A DNA stretch of 61,336 nt from Guillardia theta CCMP2712 (lineage: Eukaryota > Cryptophyceae > Pyrenomonadales > Geminigeraceae), in contig NW_005434671.1 in NCBI RefSeq assembly GCF_000315625.1, forward strand, positions 1,174,729-1,236,064, read 5' to 3'. Each line of letters opens with the position of its first letter. Positions within the stretch are counted from its first letter, which is position 1. The translations under genes were made by a program, and so were the position numbers. Below, one piece after another: positions 11,075 to 22,850 of the stretch. The notes beneath the pieces were generated by a model that saw only the letters and a list, made by a program, of their open reading frames with translations, was not told where the DNA came from and searched no databases.

Positions 11075-12375
11075 GATAAGAGTCTGAAGGGATGAGATCG
11101 ATTTGCAGCGCCTCGCTTCACCTACTCCCTTGCGTTCCCGCTTTCGGCGCCATAGTCGCCGAGCCGAGCACCGGAAAAAGAACAAAAAAGAAATCAAGAA
11201 AAAAGAATGTGTAAAATAAAAAAAGAATTGCAGGGACCGGTTTGTGAAACGTGGATTCATGTGCCTGCAGTAGGGTTGGGTGGTTAGATTCCACGGGGGT
11301 AGGGTGATTAATTTGAGGGGGTGGTATAGATTATGCCATATGATTCAGCTCGTCATGCCTTCAGCGTCTCGATTCATTAAAAGGCTTAAAAGAGAAAATC
11401 GTGTATAGGGGAATCCCTTCGTACTCTTGGCGGGGGTATAGTTCATTTACAGGGTGGGATAAATCAGAGAAGGTAGGTAGTGACGATGGATGGGGTGGGG
11501 TTCACGGGGTGTGCAGGCGCATGGCGCTGAGGAATGAAATGTGTGAAGGGGGAGGAGGAAGGAGGGAGAAGGGAGAGGGAGCGAGGAAGGGAGAGAGAAG
11601 ATGCAAGGGGAGGGGAAGAGGTAGAAGAGGAATATATGAAACTTTAAAGGGAGAAAGAAGATGCAAGGAGAGGGGAAGAGGTAGAAGAGGAATATATGAA
11701 ACTTTAAAGGGAGAAAGAAGATGCGAGGAGAGGGGAAGAGGTAGAAGAGGAATGTATGAAACTTTAAAGGGAGAAAGAAGATGCAAGGGGGGGGGAAGAG
11801 GTAGAAGAGGAATATATGAAACTTTAAAGGGAGAAAGAAGATGCAAGGGGAGGGGAAGAGGTAGAAGAGGAATATATGAAACTTTAAAGGCATGTAAAGA
11901 GATAAAATTCAAGATACTCAAGATGAAATTGAGTTTTGCAGAAAATTGGGGAAGTGGAATACGCGGGAACTTGACCCTTTGAATAGAGACTTGGAAGAAG
12001 AGAGACATTTGGGATGGAGTAGAGTATGATAGCTAAGTAAGCCTGTAGGTCTTCTGCATGATGCAAGGAATGCATAAGTGGAGATGTATTATGCATTCAA
12101 AGGACAGGATGAGTTGTACTCCTTCAGTCAAAGTTGTGAGTTCTACAATGCACTCGTCTTCTCTCAAGCACTCCTCTTGTAACGGCCCTCCCATGAAGCA
12201 TGGGACAAAAAGAGCACGAGAATTGTAGTAGAAGCAAGCGTCTCAGGAAGTGAACTGTACGATGATTTATCGAAAACTCTTATCTAGACAAAGCCACTTC
12301 ACATTTAGTGTAAAACGTTTGAGGCAACCATGTCGATGCCCTCGAATCTGATCGTTTGGTGGTTGTATAGGGACC
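11075..12375. other. Intergenic region with G-rich motifs and a minisatellite
   Basis: Just upstream of the membrane coiled-coil gene there are GTAGGGTTGGGTGG and GGGGGTAGGGTGATT at about 11265-11310. A 60-bp tandem repeat follows (separate entry), then about 480 bp without any recognisable signal up to the TOM20 start. Confidence 0.5.
11589..11888. repeat. Minisatellite, 5 x 60 bp
   Basis: Five near-perfect copies of a 60-bp unit contain AGAAGATGCAAGGGGAGGGG and a GAATATATGAAACTTTAAAG end. They differ by only a few substitutions. Because 60 is a multiple of three, several frames stay open across the array and would encode 20-residue repeats. No start context, codon pattern or homology supports a gene, so I treat it as a non-coding minisatellite. 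Confidence 0.85.
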
Positions 12376-12969
12376 ATGGACATGAACTACTTGCAGCAAG
12401 ATCCTCGCGTGGCGCGCGAGATGATCTCTCTCCTCGAAAGACAGCTGGTGGAAATCAGAACAGCTGCTGAAGCCAATCCTAACGACTACAACGTGTATGC
12501 CAAGTGGGGAGAACTCTTGCTAGAGCTCTCGATGTTCAAGAACGGAGATGAAGCCACACAGATCTTGTCTCAATGTATAAACAAGCTGGAGAAAAGTCTC
12601 AGCATCTTCCCTGATAATCCTCACCCGATGATAGTTCTTGCTTCAGCGCTCAATGCTCGCGCGTTCTTGCAGCACGACACTCAGGTGGCTCTTTCTCTGT
12701 TCGATCGATCCAAGAAGAATTTCGAGAGAGCGCTGGAGCTCGACCCCACCAACGATAAGTGCCGGCAGCTCCTTGAAGCCATGGAGAACGCGCCTGAGCT
12801 GCATCAACGTGTGGTTGCTCAGCTGCAGGCGGAAGGACAGTACTCGAACAAGTCTGCTCCGACCGCGGGGAACGACGAGTGGTTCTATGATGCGTTGGGT
12901 TGGGGCATCTTGATCTTCGGAGGAATCTCAGTTTTGGCGATCTTGAATATGAAGCAATCGGCTGCGTAA
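12376..12969 (+). CDS. TOM20: TOM20, plant-type mitochondrial import receptor
   Basis: This intronless frame encodes 197 residues. The N-terminal region carries the plant TOM20 pattern: an ERQLVEIRTAAEANPNDYNV helix, then WGELLLELSMF, then TPR-like helices through SKKNFERALELDPTNDKCRQ and APELH. The C-terminus has NDEWFYDALGWG leading into a single membrane segment (ILIFGGISVLAIL), the tail anchor that holds the receptor in the outer mitochondrial membrane. It binds presequences and passes precursors to the TOM40 pore. Animal and fungal TOM20 are anchored at the N-terminus, so this is clearly the plant type. Confidence 0.85.
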   Translation: MDMNYLQQDPRVAREMISLLERQLVEIRTAAEANPNDYNVYAKWGELLLELSMFKNGDEATQILSQCINKLEKSLSIFPDNPHPMIVLASALNARAFLQHDTQVALSLFDRSKKNFERALELDPTNDKCRQLLEAMENAPELHQRVVAQLQAEGQYSNKSAPTAGNDEWFYDALGWGILIFGGISVLAILNMKQSAA

Positions 12970-13103
12970 TGGAATGACTAGTTTGGGAATAAAAACCCAT
13001 TCCTTGCATGATTTTATTACACATACGCGCAATTCAACTTATCAAGAACTATCAAAATCTATTGAGACATTAAGATTACATTGCTGTTATGATCTCTTCG
13101 TCC

Positions 13104-14818
13104 TCACAACATTATCATCCAACTGCGCTGAGACTTTGAGCTTGGAATGATCATTTCGCGAACAAGAATTGCCTCGCGCTCGTCGCCAGGATCTTTGTAG
13201 GATATCTTCTCTGAAGCGCGCATCTCGTTAGAGATCTCAGTGCCTTCATCGTCTTCTTCGTCTATCTTCGAGAGCTTGTTTCCCTGAGCAAGGGCTGCTG
13301 AGACATGATCGACCCGCAGACATTCCTCGCTGGGTTCTTGCAGGACTGGTCCAGGAGTGGGGTCTGACGTGTCAGGGATTCGAGCTTCCCTCTCTTGCAC
13401 TCGATCGTCTTTGAAGAACCTTGAGAAGGAGTCCAGAAGAGTCCCCAGCAGCGATTTTCCCGGTTCGTCCTGGAGCTCTGAAGGATGTTCAGCCGGTATC
13501 TGGCGATCCATGGGAGATTCGTGATCTTCGAGGTCTCCAGGTGACTGAAGCTGCGAGATCAGTGCTTGGTTGACGTCCGTGAAAAGGTTCTTGCAGTTGT
13601 TTTCTTGTTGCTTCACATAGAACAAGATGGCTTTGCGGTCTATGCTCCGTTGATGAATCGCCTTTCCGACAAGGGACCTCAGTGCCTCTGCATCGAACGA
13701 GTTGAGATCCAGATTCTGCTGCAGAGGGTCGCGCTCGAAAGTCTTCTTCAAGAAGTCAAGAGATGACGAATTTCTGAAGCATAGCTGATCTAGCTTTTGA
13801 CTGATTTGCACGTTCAGCATCAACAGTTGTTCGATTGCACTCTTCTGATCGTCGAGCTTTTGTTGAACCTCATTGAGGTGCTCAGTTGTGGTACTGAAGC
13901 TGTTTGTAGCCCATGCCCTTGCGTTCTCACATGTCACCAATCTCTGCGTGAGTTTCATCGTAGAGTTGAGGTATTGTCTCCTTGTGTCTTTCAGTTCCTC
14001 GTTCAAAGCGAAGATGACAAGGTTTTGTTGTTCTACTTCCTCCTTTGCATTGCTGTACATGGCCTCCAGCTCTTCGTTAAGACTAAGAAGGTTCGCGTGT
14101 TGCTTTCTGAGATTCTCATATAGGTAAGACAAGACGTCATCATTCTTCATGCTCTCATCCCTTTCTCTGACATCCTTGTCTGCTTTCGAGATTGCTTCAA
14201 GATTTTCAAATTGCTTCACGAGTCCTTTGACATACTCATCTCGTGAAAGCATATATCCCTCGAAATGCTCTGCAGGTTTGTCACATGGTGACAATGACAT
14301 GATGGTGACTTACGTATCTTCTGGGTCGCATTCTTGATGATGTTTATCATCGCTTCGTGATCTCCCTGCTAATGCTATCAACGTCCAGCTCGTCATGTCA
14401 GTGTCTGCGTCACCTGAAGCCAGAGTTGACCTTGTAACTGCTCTAGCTCCCTTGCCAGTTTGCAGAGAGAACTCTGCTTCACGTTTAACTCCGTGTCGTA
14501 TTCTTGGATCTTCACTTCCTGTTCCTTTAGCTTTTTTTCGAGATTCTCGATAATCTTATCCGATTCCATGGAGCGCTGCCTTGCTTGGTTTGTACACGCA
14601 AAGATGTAGTCTAGACAGGTTTCCATCTCATCTAATTGCTTCTGAATCATCATCTTCACAACAGCAACCGTGTTCTGTGTCATCCCACACGTTTCATGAC
14701 CTTCATCACACACAAGCTTAACCACAAACTGATCGAAAGTCTCCCTGGTGACTTCCAGACTCTCTTTGCACTTGTCCACGGCAGCAAGCGCCTGAGAACT
14801 TAAGGCCTCGCAAGACAT
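13104..14818 (-). CDS. Coiled-coil protein of 540 residues, unknown function
   Basis: Three exons (14414-14818, 14314-14365, 13104-14269) join in frame with introns of 48 and 44 bp. The N-terminal 130 residues and residues 150-330 are rich in heptad repeats (LEKKLKEQEVKIQEYDTEL, LYENLRKQHANLLSLNEEL). The C-terminal 200 residues are acidic and Ser/Pro-rich, likely disordered. There is no signal peptide or membrane segment. No family is recognised; a cytoskeletal or centrosomal scaffold role would be typical but is only a guess. Confidence 0.65.
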
Positions 14819-15907
14819 CTGAGGGAAAGGTACCCGTCAGCCAAAAACTTGTGAAAAATGCAAAAGTTGATTTGCTTTGAATATCTGGATTTCTTCGACC
14901 GTTTCCACTTTCTTACAGTCTCCTTCCCATTTCCGTCTTTGCACACTATCTACTCTGCTCCCTCATCTCTCCCTAACCCTTGTTTGATCCTCTTACTCCT
15001 CCTCTTCTTTCCCATCCTCCTCCTCCTCCTCCTCCGCCTCTACCACAACCATCATCTCCTCCTCCACCTCCTCCTCCTCCTCCTCCTCTACCACAACCAT
15101 CATCTCTTCCTCCTCCTCCTCCTCCTCCACCTCCACCTCCTCCTCCTTTTCGACGACCGCCAGCNNNNNNNNNNNNNNNNNNNNNNNNNNNNNNNNNNNN
15201 NNNNNNNNNNNNNNNNNNNNNNNNNNNNNNNNNNNNNNNNNNNNNNNNNNNNNNNNNNNNNNNNCTCCTCCTCCCTTCCTCGTTTCCCATCAACTGTCTG
15301 CCATGGTCGGTCTTCCCATGCGTATCTCCTCAGTAACTAGTTACTGCTGGTACCTTGTGTCGGGACACCCACGGGGGCCGTAAATGTCCTTGGCGTGGGG
15401 GTAGGAGAAGGTTGGAAGGGGGGGTACTACGGTAGGGGTTCGGGGTCCACGCCGAGGGGTCACGGTATGGCCAACAAAGTGATGAGTAAAATTTTGGGCC
15501 CAGGATCTCACTGACGGTTACGCCGGGCGCGGCCCGGCCCCGGTGCCCGGGGCCGGGGCTCCGACGGTTCCGAGTTTGGTTGGACCGTACCGTTCACTGA
15601 GTGGCTGCCCCGTCACCCCGCTGGGCCTCGCACGGTGTTCGTGCGGCAGTCACTGCCAGTGGCAACCGTTGTACGTTTTGAATACTGAGCAGGCGCCGCA
15701 GGTGTCTCAGTGCAATGATCGTCAGCTCTACTTCAGCCTCATACTTCTTTACTCGCATGGCCTCTAGAGCTGCGCGAAGTTGACGTAGCGTAGACTTCCA
15801 GCGGTCCCTTCACTAACACCATCACCTCCGCCTTGATCGCTTCCGAGGCTGGGATGTCGAAGCGAAGTAGAAGCCCCTGGCAGTGGATCTCAGTGACTGA
15901 CTTCTCA
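14819..15907. other. Intergenic region with CT-rich tract and assembly gap
   Basis: From about 14990 to 15300 the plus strand is almost pure pyrimidine (CCT/TCC triplets) and contains the gap. Beyond it, 15490-15560 is a very GC-rich patch (GGCGCGGCCCGGCCCCGG) resembling the patches around the PAS cassettes. No gene is supported. Confidence 0.6.
15165..15264. other. Assembly gap (100 N)
   Basis: Exactly 100 undefined bases sit inside the CCT-rich tract. This is a placeholder length, so the true size is unknown. The repeat probably broke the assembly here. Confidence 0.99.
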
Positions 15908-17875
15908 TCAGGTCAGGGCAAAGAGGCGAACCTTCGAGTGAGCAAGAGACTTTCCTTCAGCGTTTCCAGAGTGAACAGCAAGGGGAGCAATGAGAACACT
16001 GCCATCGTCCTGCTTGACTAGCTCATGTCCTCGTATCAGAGCCTCTTTGGCCTCTTGCAGACTGCAACAAGGTCAACTGTATGCAACTCTCCTCCCCTCT
16101 CACCTGTTGAAGGCCCTTTGAGCCTCTTCAAATCGATCCGCATGTTTGTCCGGGTGCACCCTGAGCGAACATTTGCTGCCAGACTCCCGTCAGCAACTTC
16201 TTGCTTCGACGCACATGACAGGAATGAACCGAAACTGTCGCTCAATCGCGGCATGACTTGGTCCCCCTTCCAACAGCAGAGCTTGCAGCTCGATGTAGCT
16301 TGCAGAAAGCGCACCATCCTGAATTGCGATACCTTGAGATACCTTCTATGCATGGACAGGGGCTTACAAGAGAGATGTTTGTGTTTTCCTTTGGCCTGTC
16401 TGCCTCAATTCGAGCTGCTAGAGCTTCATAAAGCTGTAGAAACATCAGAAATAGATGGAGATTGGAAGAGGTCACCTCATCCAGGTAAACTTTCGATCTG
16501 TGTAGAACGTCTACTATCACCACGACGCTCCCAACCTTGAGCTGAACAGCAGAGAATGATTGGGAGCCTTCCTCTCTCCTCCCCTTTCATTACCTGACTA
16601 ATGATGTCTTGATAGAATGCGTATCCTGCGTTCCTATCCTTCTCCTGCCAGACAATGTTTTCAGCAGAGCGTAGAGCACAACAAACCAAGAACAACCTGA
16701 GCCTCGAACACACAGTAGCTGAAGATCACAAGGCTGGGAGGATCGACATCTTCGCCGAAGACAGCTTCCCAACCCTTCATATTGGGACCCTTCCAGTCTT
16801 CGAATTTGAACTGCATGTCGGAGTACTTCAAAACCTGCTGACAATCCGCCTCGTCTTGGTGCTTCTCGTTCGTTTCTTCATTCGAAACGTTCTGAGTCAA
16901 GTTCTCCTGATCTTCACTGTTGCTCTGTACAGAATTTACAATGTTCTCGATGTTGTCCATGATGTCAGCTTTGCTCGTGAGAGCGTCTTTGCTACATCTC
17001 ATGTCATCATCTTTCAAAGACAGCTCTTTCAAAACCTGAATCTTGCGTTCACATCTACGGTTTCAAGGTTCATGAATACTGCAGGCATGAGTTTCGCTCC
17101 CTCAAGCAAACTCTTGAGCTGCGGCAAAACCTTTCTCCATCGCTTCGTGCTAAGGAGCGCAAAGTCAGAAGACCTCATGATACATACAACATGTCACAAG
17201 TTACCCGTCTGTATCCAAGATTGTACAAAACATTGTGCGACTGCTCATAAAAAGTTTGGAGATCCAAAGGAGAGCTGCTGGCTCAGATCCTCCTCCATTC
17301 CCCACAACTAGAGTACGAAGAGGGGGCATGATAGCCTCCTCTGCATTCGGTTCCTTGAGCTCGATGTTCAGCAACCGTGTTAAGGACTCTTTGCACTGTT
17401 GGATTTCAGGATCGTTCTTCTCACGGTTGGAAGAAAAGATGTGCTGGAAGATGCTGACAATGGCCTTGGACCAAGAGTCAAAACAGCATCGAAAGAATTC
17501 CGACAGACCTGCCCTCTCCGTTCAAACTTTTGCGATACAAAACTTCTCTGCAACTGAGAAATTTCTTCTTCCTCGGAATTCCTCTTCTTGGTTTTACTTT
17601 GCTCCATAGCAAACAGATACGCAACACGAGTGCGGTCGAACCATTCAAAGACTTCTTCTGGGAGCATCTCCTCCTGTTCTTTCCCACGCTGTGATCTCTT
17701 CTGACGAAACTCAACATTCGCCTGTGATTGAAGAATGAATCCGCATTTGTCGACTTTCCATCCTGCTTACCTGCAGAGTCTCTATCCTCTTCTTCTCTTC
17801 CCATTGCAGCTCTTTTGGAGACAAGCCGCTCTTTTTTGACTCCTGTTTCCATGCGGGCTGAGGCTTCCTTGGCAT
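15908..17875 (-). CDS. Rossmann/methyltransferase-like protein with C-terminal J domain
   Basis: About eleven exons can be joined, with introns of 42-70 bp. Exons include 17771-17875, 17509-17721, 17205-17443, 17080-17149, 16697-17035, 16594-16644, 16476-16541 and one starting at 16433. The start MPRKPQPAWKQESKKSG opens a charged N-terminus. The middle has LRTLVVGNGGGSEPAALLW, then CTILDTDG, DPPSLVIFSYCVFEAQ and LKVGSVVVIVDVL, laid out like motifs I, II, IV and VI of an SAM-dependent methyltransferase. The C-terminal part, SHAAIERQFR then VHPDKHADRFEEAQRAFN, is a J domain with the HPD signature that stimulates Hsp70. An exon joint near 16360-16385 needs an intron of only about 22-25 bp, which is doubtful and could hide a sequence error. 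The function is not known. Confidence 0.6.
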
Positions 17876-18675
17876 TTTCAACCCTTGCCACTTTCGGAGA
17901 CAACAACTTTGCCACTTTTCTCGCTATCCAGCTGTTCTTTCCTTCACTGCCCGCCTCCACCAGCACAAACCTATCCTGACTCTCTTACGCTTCCTGTGTT
18001 TCTGCTCCTACTCTCCTTTCCTTGCCCTCCTTCCCTGCCACTCACGCCGCCCCTCCTCGCATGACGCACGTGAAGTGCATGGAGTGTCGACCGTTATGTG
18101 AGGAATGTTCTACAATAACGATATGCAACCACTGTACAGCGATGTAACGGTACATAACGACCCATAAATGTAACTGCCCGTGTCCTCATCCCCCCTCGTT
18201 CACTTGCCTCTTTGTGGTGCCCCCTGAGTACCCCCACCCCCACATGTAAATCTATGACGACCAAATACCCTGTGTCTTGACCGTCATTCTTGCTAAGATG
18301 TACCCGTATATCTATACCCCTACCCCCATTAAATCCTGCAGGCTTGCCTCCTGCGTTCACCAGAAGTCGCCATGGTGTTGATCGACGTGGAGGAGCGAGG
18401 TGAGGGGAGGAGGTGGAACGCGAGGAGGAGGCCGAGGAGAGGAGGGGAAGAGAGCAAGAATATGGGAGCGGGAAGGTTAATGATAGAATGTAGAGAAGTC
18501 TAGTGACCTCGTGGAAGGCACCGAACAAGAAGGTGTCAGGGAATGGTGATTTGCTGTTCTTCTCAGATATTGGGATGGTCAAAGGGCATATGGAATTAGC
18601 GGAGAGTGTGACTGAGCAGATGAATGAATAAGAGAGAGAGGAGAGAGGAGAACAAGGGCATCGAAAGTTATACTG
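17876..18675. other. Divergent intergenic region
   Basis: This 800 bp separates two divergent genes and must hold both promoters. It carries C-rich runs (GTACCCCCACCCCCAC at about 18230 and TACCCCTACCCCC at about 18315), the reverse complement of the G-rich motifs seen upstream of other genes here. No supported reading frame was found. Confidence 0.5.
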
Positions 18676-19228
18676 ATGACTCCAAATGCAGAATCGTACG
18701 GGACTTTTTCAGACGATGACATAGCTGGACTGAGGAGCGAGGCGTCTCAAAGAGAGGTGACTCTCACTCTTCCTGCATGCTATGAAAGTGACTGCATGTT
18801 GATAGATCGCGCGCTCCAACCCCCGCTTCATCGAAGAGCACGAGAAACCTTTTCACTTGCCATGGTTCACCAAGATTATGATCGGCATCGCCGTGCTGGG
18901 ATTCATGTGCATCGGAACTCTCCTCCTCACCGCATTCTTCTCCGGCAAGTTGGGCATGATGTCTGTGACGCGAGGAGATCTAGCGAAGTTGGCGACCATC
19001 TCTGGTGTGCCAGGAGTGCGCAAGTCGAAGCTGCTCAAGGCGGCTCTGAGCGAAGGGAAGTACTGTGAAGAGCATCCTCACTCCAAGGAGTGCCAGGAGC
19101 TGAATACGAGCGTGTACGGGACGAGGATCCCCAAGGGAAGGATCAAGAAGACTGTGTTCAAGGGGCTCATCGACTACAACAAGATCAAGAAGATCCCCAG
19201 CATTGCTGGTGACTCTCTTGCAAGATAA
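18676..19228 (+). CDS. Small single-pass membrane protein, unknown function
   Basis: Two exons (18676-18756 and 18806-19228) join in phase 0 across a 49-bp intron and give 167 residues. The acidic N-terminus is followed by one membrane segment near residues 50-75 (IMIGIAVLGFMCIGTLLLTA). A basic tail includes a Cys pair in YCEEHPHSKEC, which could form a disulfide on the lumenal side. There is no homology I can name. Confidence 0.6.
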
Positions 19229-19424
19229 GAAAGAGAACTTGACATCTTGCCCGTGGGGGTTGTGCGGTTCATGTGGAGATGGTGACGAAAGCTATACACG
19301 CGTTTTGAAACATTTTTGGACCTCATTTGGACGTGTGAATTACTAGTTTGATCCTAACCTTAAAGTGCATCGTAAAACTTCCTCCTCCTCCCCTTCATGC
19401 TTGTCTTATTCGCTGCCTTCTTTG

Positions 19425-20154
19425 TCACACCTCTCCTGTTCCTGTTGTGCTCGTGAGCTTGATGTGCGGTAGGTACCCACCTGCTGCATAGCTCTCCAGC
19501 ATAGCTTTCAATCGAGTCAGGTTGACTAATACTTGGGTTCCATGCTCAAGCTTTGGCTGATAGTAGAGAGACGGTAGATGAGAATTCAAGGTCTCCTCTC
19601 CTCGTAGATACTGCTGCCCTGCAGTGCGATATAAATCTCCGAAGGCTTCATTGGTTGACATACAAGCAGGGAGTGATCGCTGACAGGAAGCGAGAGAGAA
19701 GGCTGCCAAGCTCGCAAGTCGGGCTTTGATCCAGCGACAGAGTCCCTGCAGCCATCTGGAAGTGAGACAACGAAAGCAGCAGTCAGGTGAGGAGGAACAT
19801 TAAAGGTCTCGGCAGGAGGGAGGAGCGGTCCTCCAAGTTTGAGCTCTGCTACCCCTCAGCCATGTCCCAGCATCCGAAAGATTTCACCTCATCCTCCTGT
19901 GCTGTTTCACCGACGTACCCGCGCATGCCTTGCTCAACCGGATCCTGCAGGCAGAGATCGACATGCCTCACTTGCCATGAGCTCCCAGCATGTGGGCAAG
20001 GAAGAGGCGGAGGAGAAAGCAGAGGAAAGGGCATCGAGACTCCAATGCTCTGCAGTACGCAGGCTGCAATCCACCAATCGAACCAGCGTCTCACGCGTCT
20101 GAGGACAGCATTAGGGAGCAAAAGAGAAGGAGAGGATGAAGCAGGGGTCGGCAA
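19425..20154 (-). CDS. Possible gene, poorly supported
   Basis: Two minus-strand stretches look coding: one around 20060-20120 (RRVRRWFDWWIAAC) and one at 19480-19740 (WLQGLCRWIKARLASLAAF, then LYRTAGQQYLRGEETLNS). They could be joined by short introns, but I could not establish a start, a stop or a continuous frame. The rest of 19229-20389 shows no clear signal apart from a GAGAAAG run at about 20160-20190. Confidence 0.2.
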
Positions 20155-20389
20155 GAAGAGAGAAAGGAGAGAAAGGAGAGAAAGGAGAGATGAGTAGGTG
20201 AAGAGACTAAGGCAACCTCAGCCGGACCCTTGTGAAGGAGGTATAAGACTTGAGGACGAAAGATTGACTGGCTTCTTGTGTGTAGAGTAGCTTCTGGCAT
20301 GCGACAAGAGAAGAGTGCCAACGGAAGAAGAATCTCATGATGAGGAGTTTGGTCTTTTGTATCATGATCTGCATGTCAATCAGCGAACA

Positions 20390-22437
20390 TTAGCTGAGAA
20401 GACTCTTTCTTTGACATATTCGATATGAACTCTCAAGATTGCTCGATTGGATGTTGAGAGTGACCAGAATTGAAACAAGTCCTTTGTCAACCTTTTCGTC
20501 CAGGCACGCTGCCTGTGAACAACATTTCAACTTGCAGCCCTCAGCATGTTTCCTTTCGCAAGACCTCTGAGATGCGATCTTTGATGACCGTTGTATTTCC
20601 CCAGTCTTGATTTTCCAAGATGCAAGTGCTCTCCACCGCGTCTTCGTCTCTTTTCTGCGGAGCAAATTCTCGATCTTCGCCCTCAGCTCGTACCTTGTCG
20701 AGATCTGAGAATTGTTGTCAAGCTATCAGATTTTGGCTCATCTTCTACAGTTGCACCATATCGTCCCATCTCCTGAAGGCGGCTCGTTGATGCTTCTGGT
20801 TGCGCCTTTTACGATGAACTGAAAGGACCTGCAGCATGATCAGGAGGAAACTAGAAATGTGAGCAAAAATGACCATCTCTCGGCATGACGACCCGACAAT
20901 CCACTTTCGAAGGATCTTTGAGAGATTCATCTTCATCTACGCAACACAGTCAACCTCATTCGTGGAGTTTTCTTCAATCAATCTCACTTGCAGACTTTCA
21001 AACTCTTGTGCTCTGCTTGCTTCCGTCTCTCTTCTCCAGATACAGAGATGTCGGCTGAGATTCTTCTTTTCGCGCGTATTCTCATGTCGTTTCAACAACT
21101 TCATCCTGTTTAGCAAGGTTTTCATGCGAGCGAAGAAGGTGGATTTCAATCTTTGAGATTCCATCCAAGTGTAGACTTGCCGACATCGATCTGTCATGTT
21201 GCTAGGACGGGCACGAGGTCCACGTGAGAATTTAAGAAGCGACTGTACGAGAACACGAGATGTGATCTCCAATTCCCGATTGCTGTTGTTACTTGCCTTG
21301 CACATGATGTCAGCAATAAGATTCCATTCCCTCACTGCTGAAAACAACAAAAGTGTTTGAGCCGATCTCTCTCTCTTTCTCCTCATTGCCTTCCATTTTA
21401 TCCACGCATGTCTGAAAAGCCTATAGGAAACCAGGTAAGAAATGTTGTAGAAATGACTCTGGAGGCCTCGTTTTCGTTCAGCATATTTCTGCCACCTGAA
21501 GAATGATGTCTGGAACGAACTTATCAAACGCACATATCAGCTGGAGAGGTTACCTCTGCTGTAAGATGTTTACGAACAAGACCAGACTCCAACGAGATTC
21601 CCCACCTACAAAACTTTCTTCAGGACAAATATGTTGCCATATCACGATAGCTCTTCATTCCTGGATCGCAGCTCTGCCATTCTGTGGCATTCTAACACGA
21701 AGTGAGACAGTAAATGCACACTGGAGATGTGTTGTTGAATCTTCTCCTTCAAGACATGCACTCGTTTGAACTGTTGGGGATTGGTTCGTACTTCACTTTT
21801 CACTTGGAACTACCGAGATCGGTGAGAGAGGTGTCACAGAGAAAAGCAATCACCATCTGAATCTTGTCTATATGGCCCAGCCCCTGATCATACAAGTTGG
21901 ACATAACCTTTCCTCTTTGTTCTTGTGAAATGATCCGTTTCACATCTTGAAGATCCTGAAAGCTGCATTGTTACACCTCCTCGAAGAGATGTCACGTACC
22001 GACACATCATGTCTTCTTGCTGCATCCAATGATTCTTCCATCGTCATCAAAGCGGTATGAATCGAGCTTTGCAAATCTTTGATCATAGAGCTCAACTCCA
22101 GCACATCTTCAATTTCATTGATGCTCTTGTGGACAGCGTTGGACTGAAGACTTTCAACGAATTCAGAGCGCTGACACTCGAATGAGTCATACATCTGCGA
22201 CAGCTGAGCACGCAGATCTGCTTGGCTCGACGCTAAAGCTATCAACTCTGATCCCATGAATTCCTCAAAGTCTCTCCCATGAGCGGGCTGACCATTCTTC
22301 ATCTCCAGCTCTGGTATAGGCCCAGCTGGCAGGCGCTTCAACATTGGTTCTGGTTTCGTGATTTTCTTCTTTGAAAAACCATCCGATTGTGAAGATCTAC
22401 ATGACCTTGAACGTGGTTTGCTGACTTCGTTCCGCAT
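20390..22437 (-). CDS. Tryptophan-repeat (Sfi1-like) coiled-coil protein, multi-exon
   Basis: The N-terminal exon (21940-22437) is a basic head followed by a coiled coil (SELIALASSQADLRAQLSQM, MTMEESLDAARRHD). The larger exon (about 20937-21533) and those after it carry spaced tryptophan helices: FFRWQKYAERK, AWIKWKAM, REWNLIAD, YTWMESQ, LCIWRRETEA, LRKWIVG, FRRWDDM and RALASWKIKTG. Such helices about 25-35 residues apart are typical of Sfi1-type centrin-binding proteins of basal bodies and centrosomes. Exon ends between 21540 and 21960 and the 3' end are uncertain, so the coordinates are outer limits. The start could lie in an earlier exon. Confidence 0.5.
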
Positions 22438-22850
22438 CCAGGCCTGGGGCGCCTGCTTCACAAGAAGTTACTGTCAAGACCAACAAGGCGGCACCGGCTC
22501 AATAGGTAGAGTATCATCTCTTCGAACTCATTCTTTCGTCTCAGAAATCTCTTATCACATGATGCCTCTGCCTCTTCTACCTCTTGACCTCAGCCATGCC
22601 ATGCAAAAAAGTTCCCGCCGCTCGGAACTTGACAAGCTACAAAACCCTTTTATTATCCGAGCCCGCGCGGGCCGCCGATTCGGATGGTCCGGCGATGGCA
22701 CTGGGTCCGATCCGATCACTCGGCGCGGCGGTCACGCCGTCACATGATTAACCGGCCGGTCCCGGGCCCAGTTGAAGGTTAGTAGATGAGTGCGGCATGC
22801 CATTGAAATTGAGTTGACGGTAAAGAAAGATTACACCGTCTTATTTCTCT
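22438..22850. other. Intergenic region with GC-rich patch
   Basis: Positions 22660-22770 are very GC-rich with several CCGGCC, GGCGCGGC and CCCGGGCCC motifs. A similar patch lies between the first two PAS cassettes. No gene is visible. Confidence 0.5.

Noticed and set aside
11401-11982. Open frame of 193 residues with 20-residue repeats
   Set aside because: It is open only because the 60-bp minisatellite is a multiple of three; opposite-strand frames are open too.
14858-15340. Leu- or Pro-rich frames across the N gap
   Set aside because: Low-complexity CCT sequence containing undefined bases.
18094-18582. Minus-strand frame of 162 residues
   Set aside because: Composition is Ser/Pro/Leu-rich with no start context or splice sites, in a divergent promoter region.
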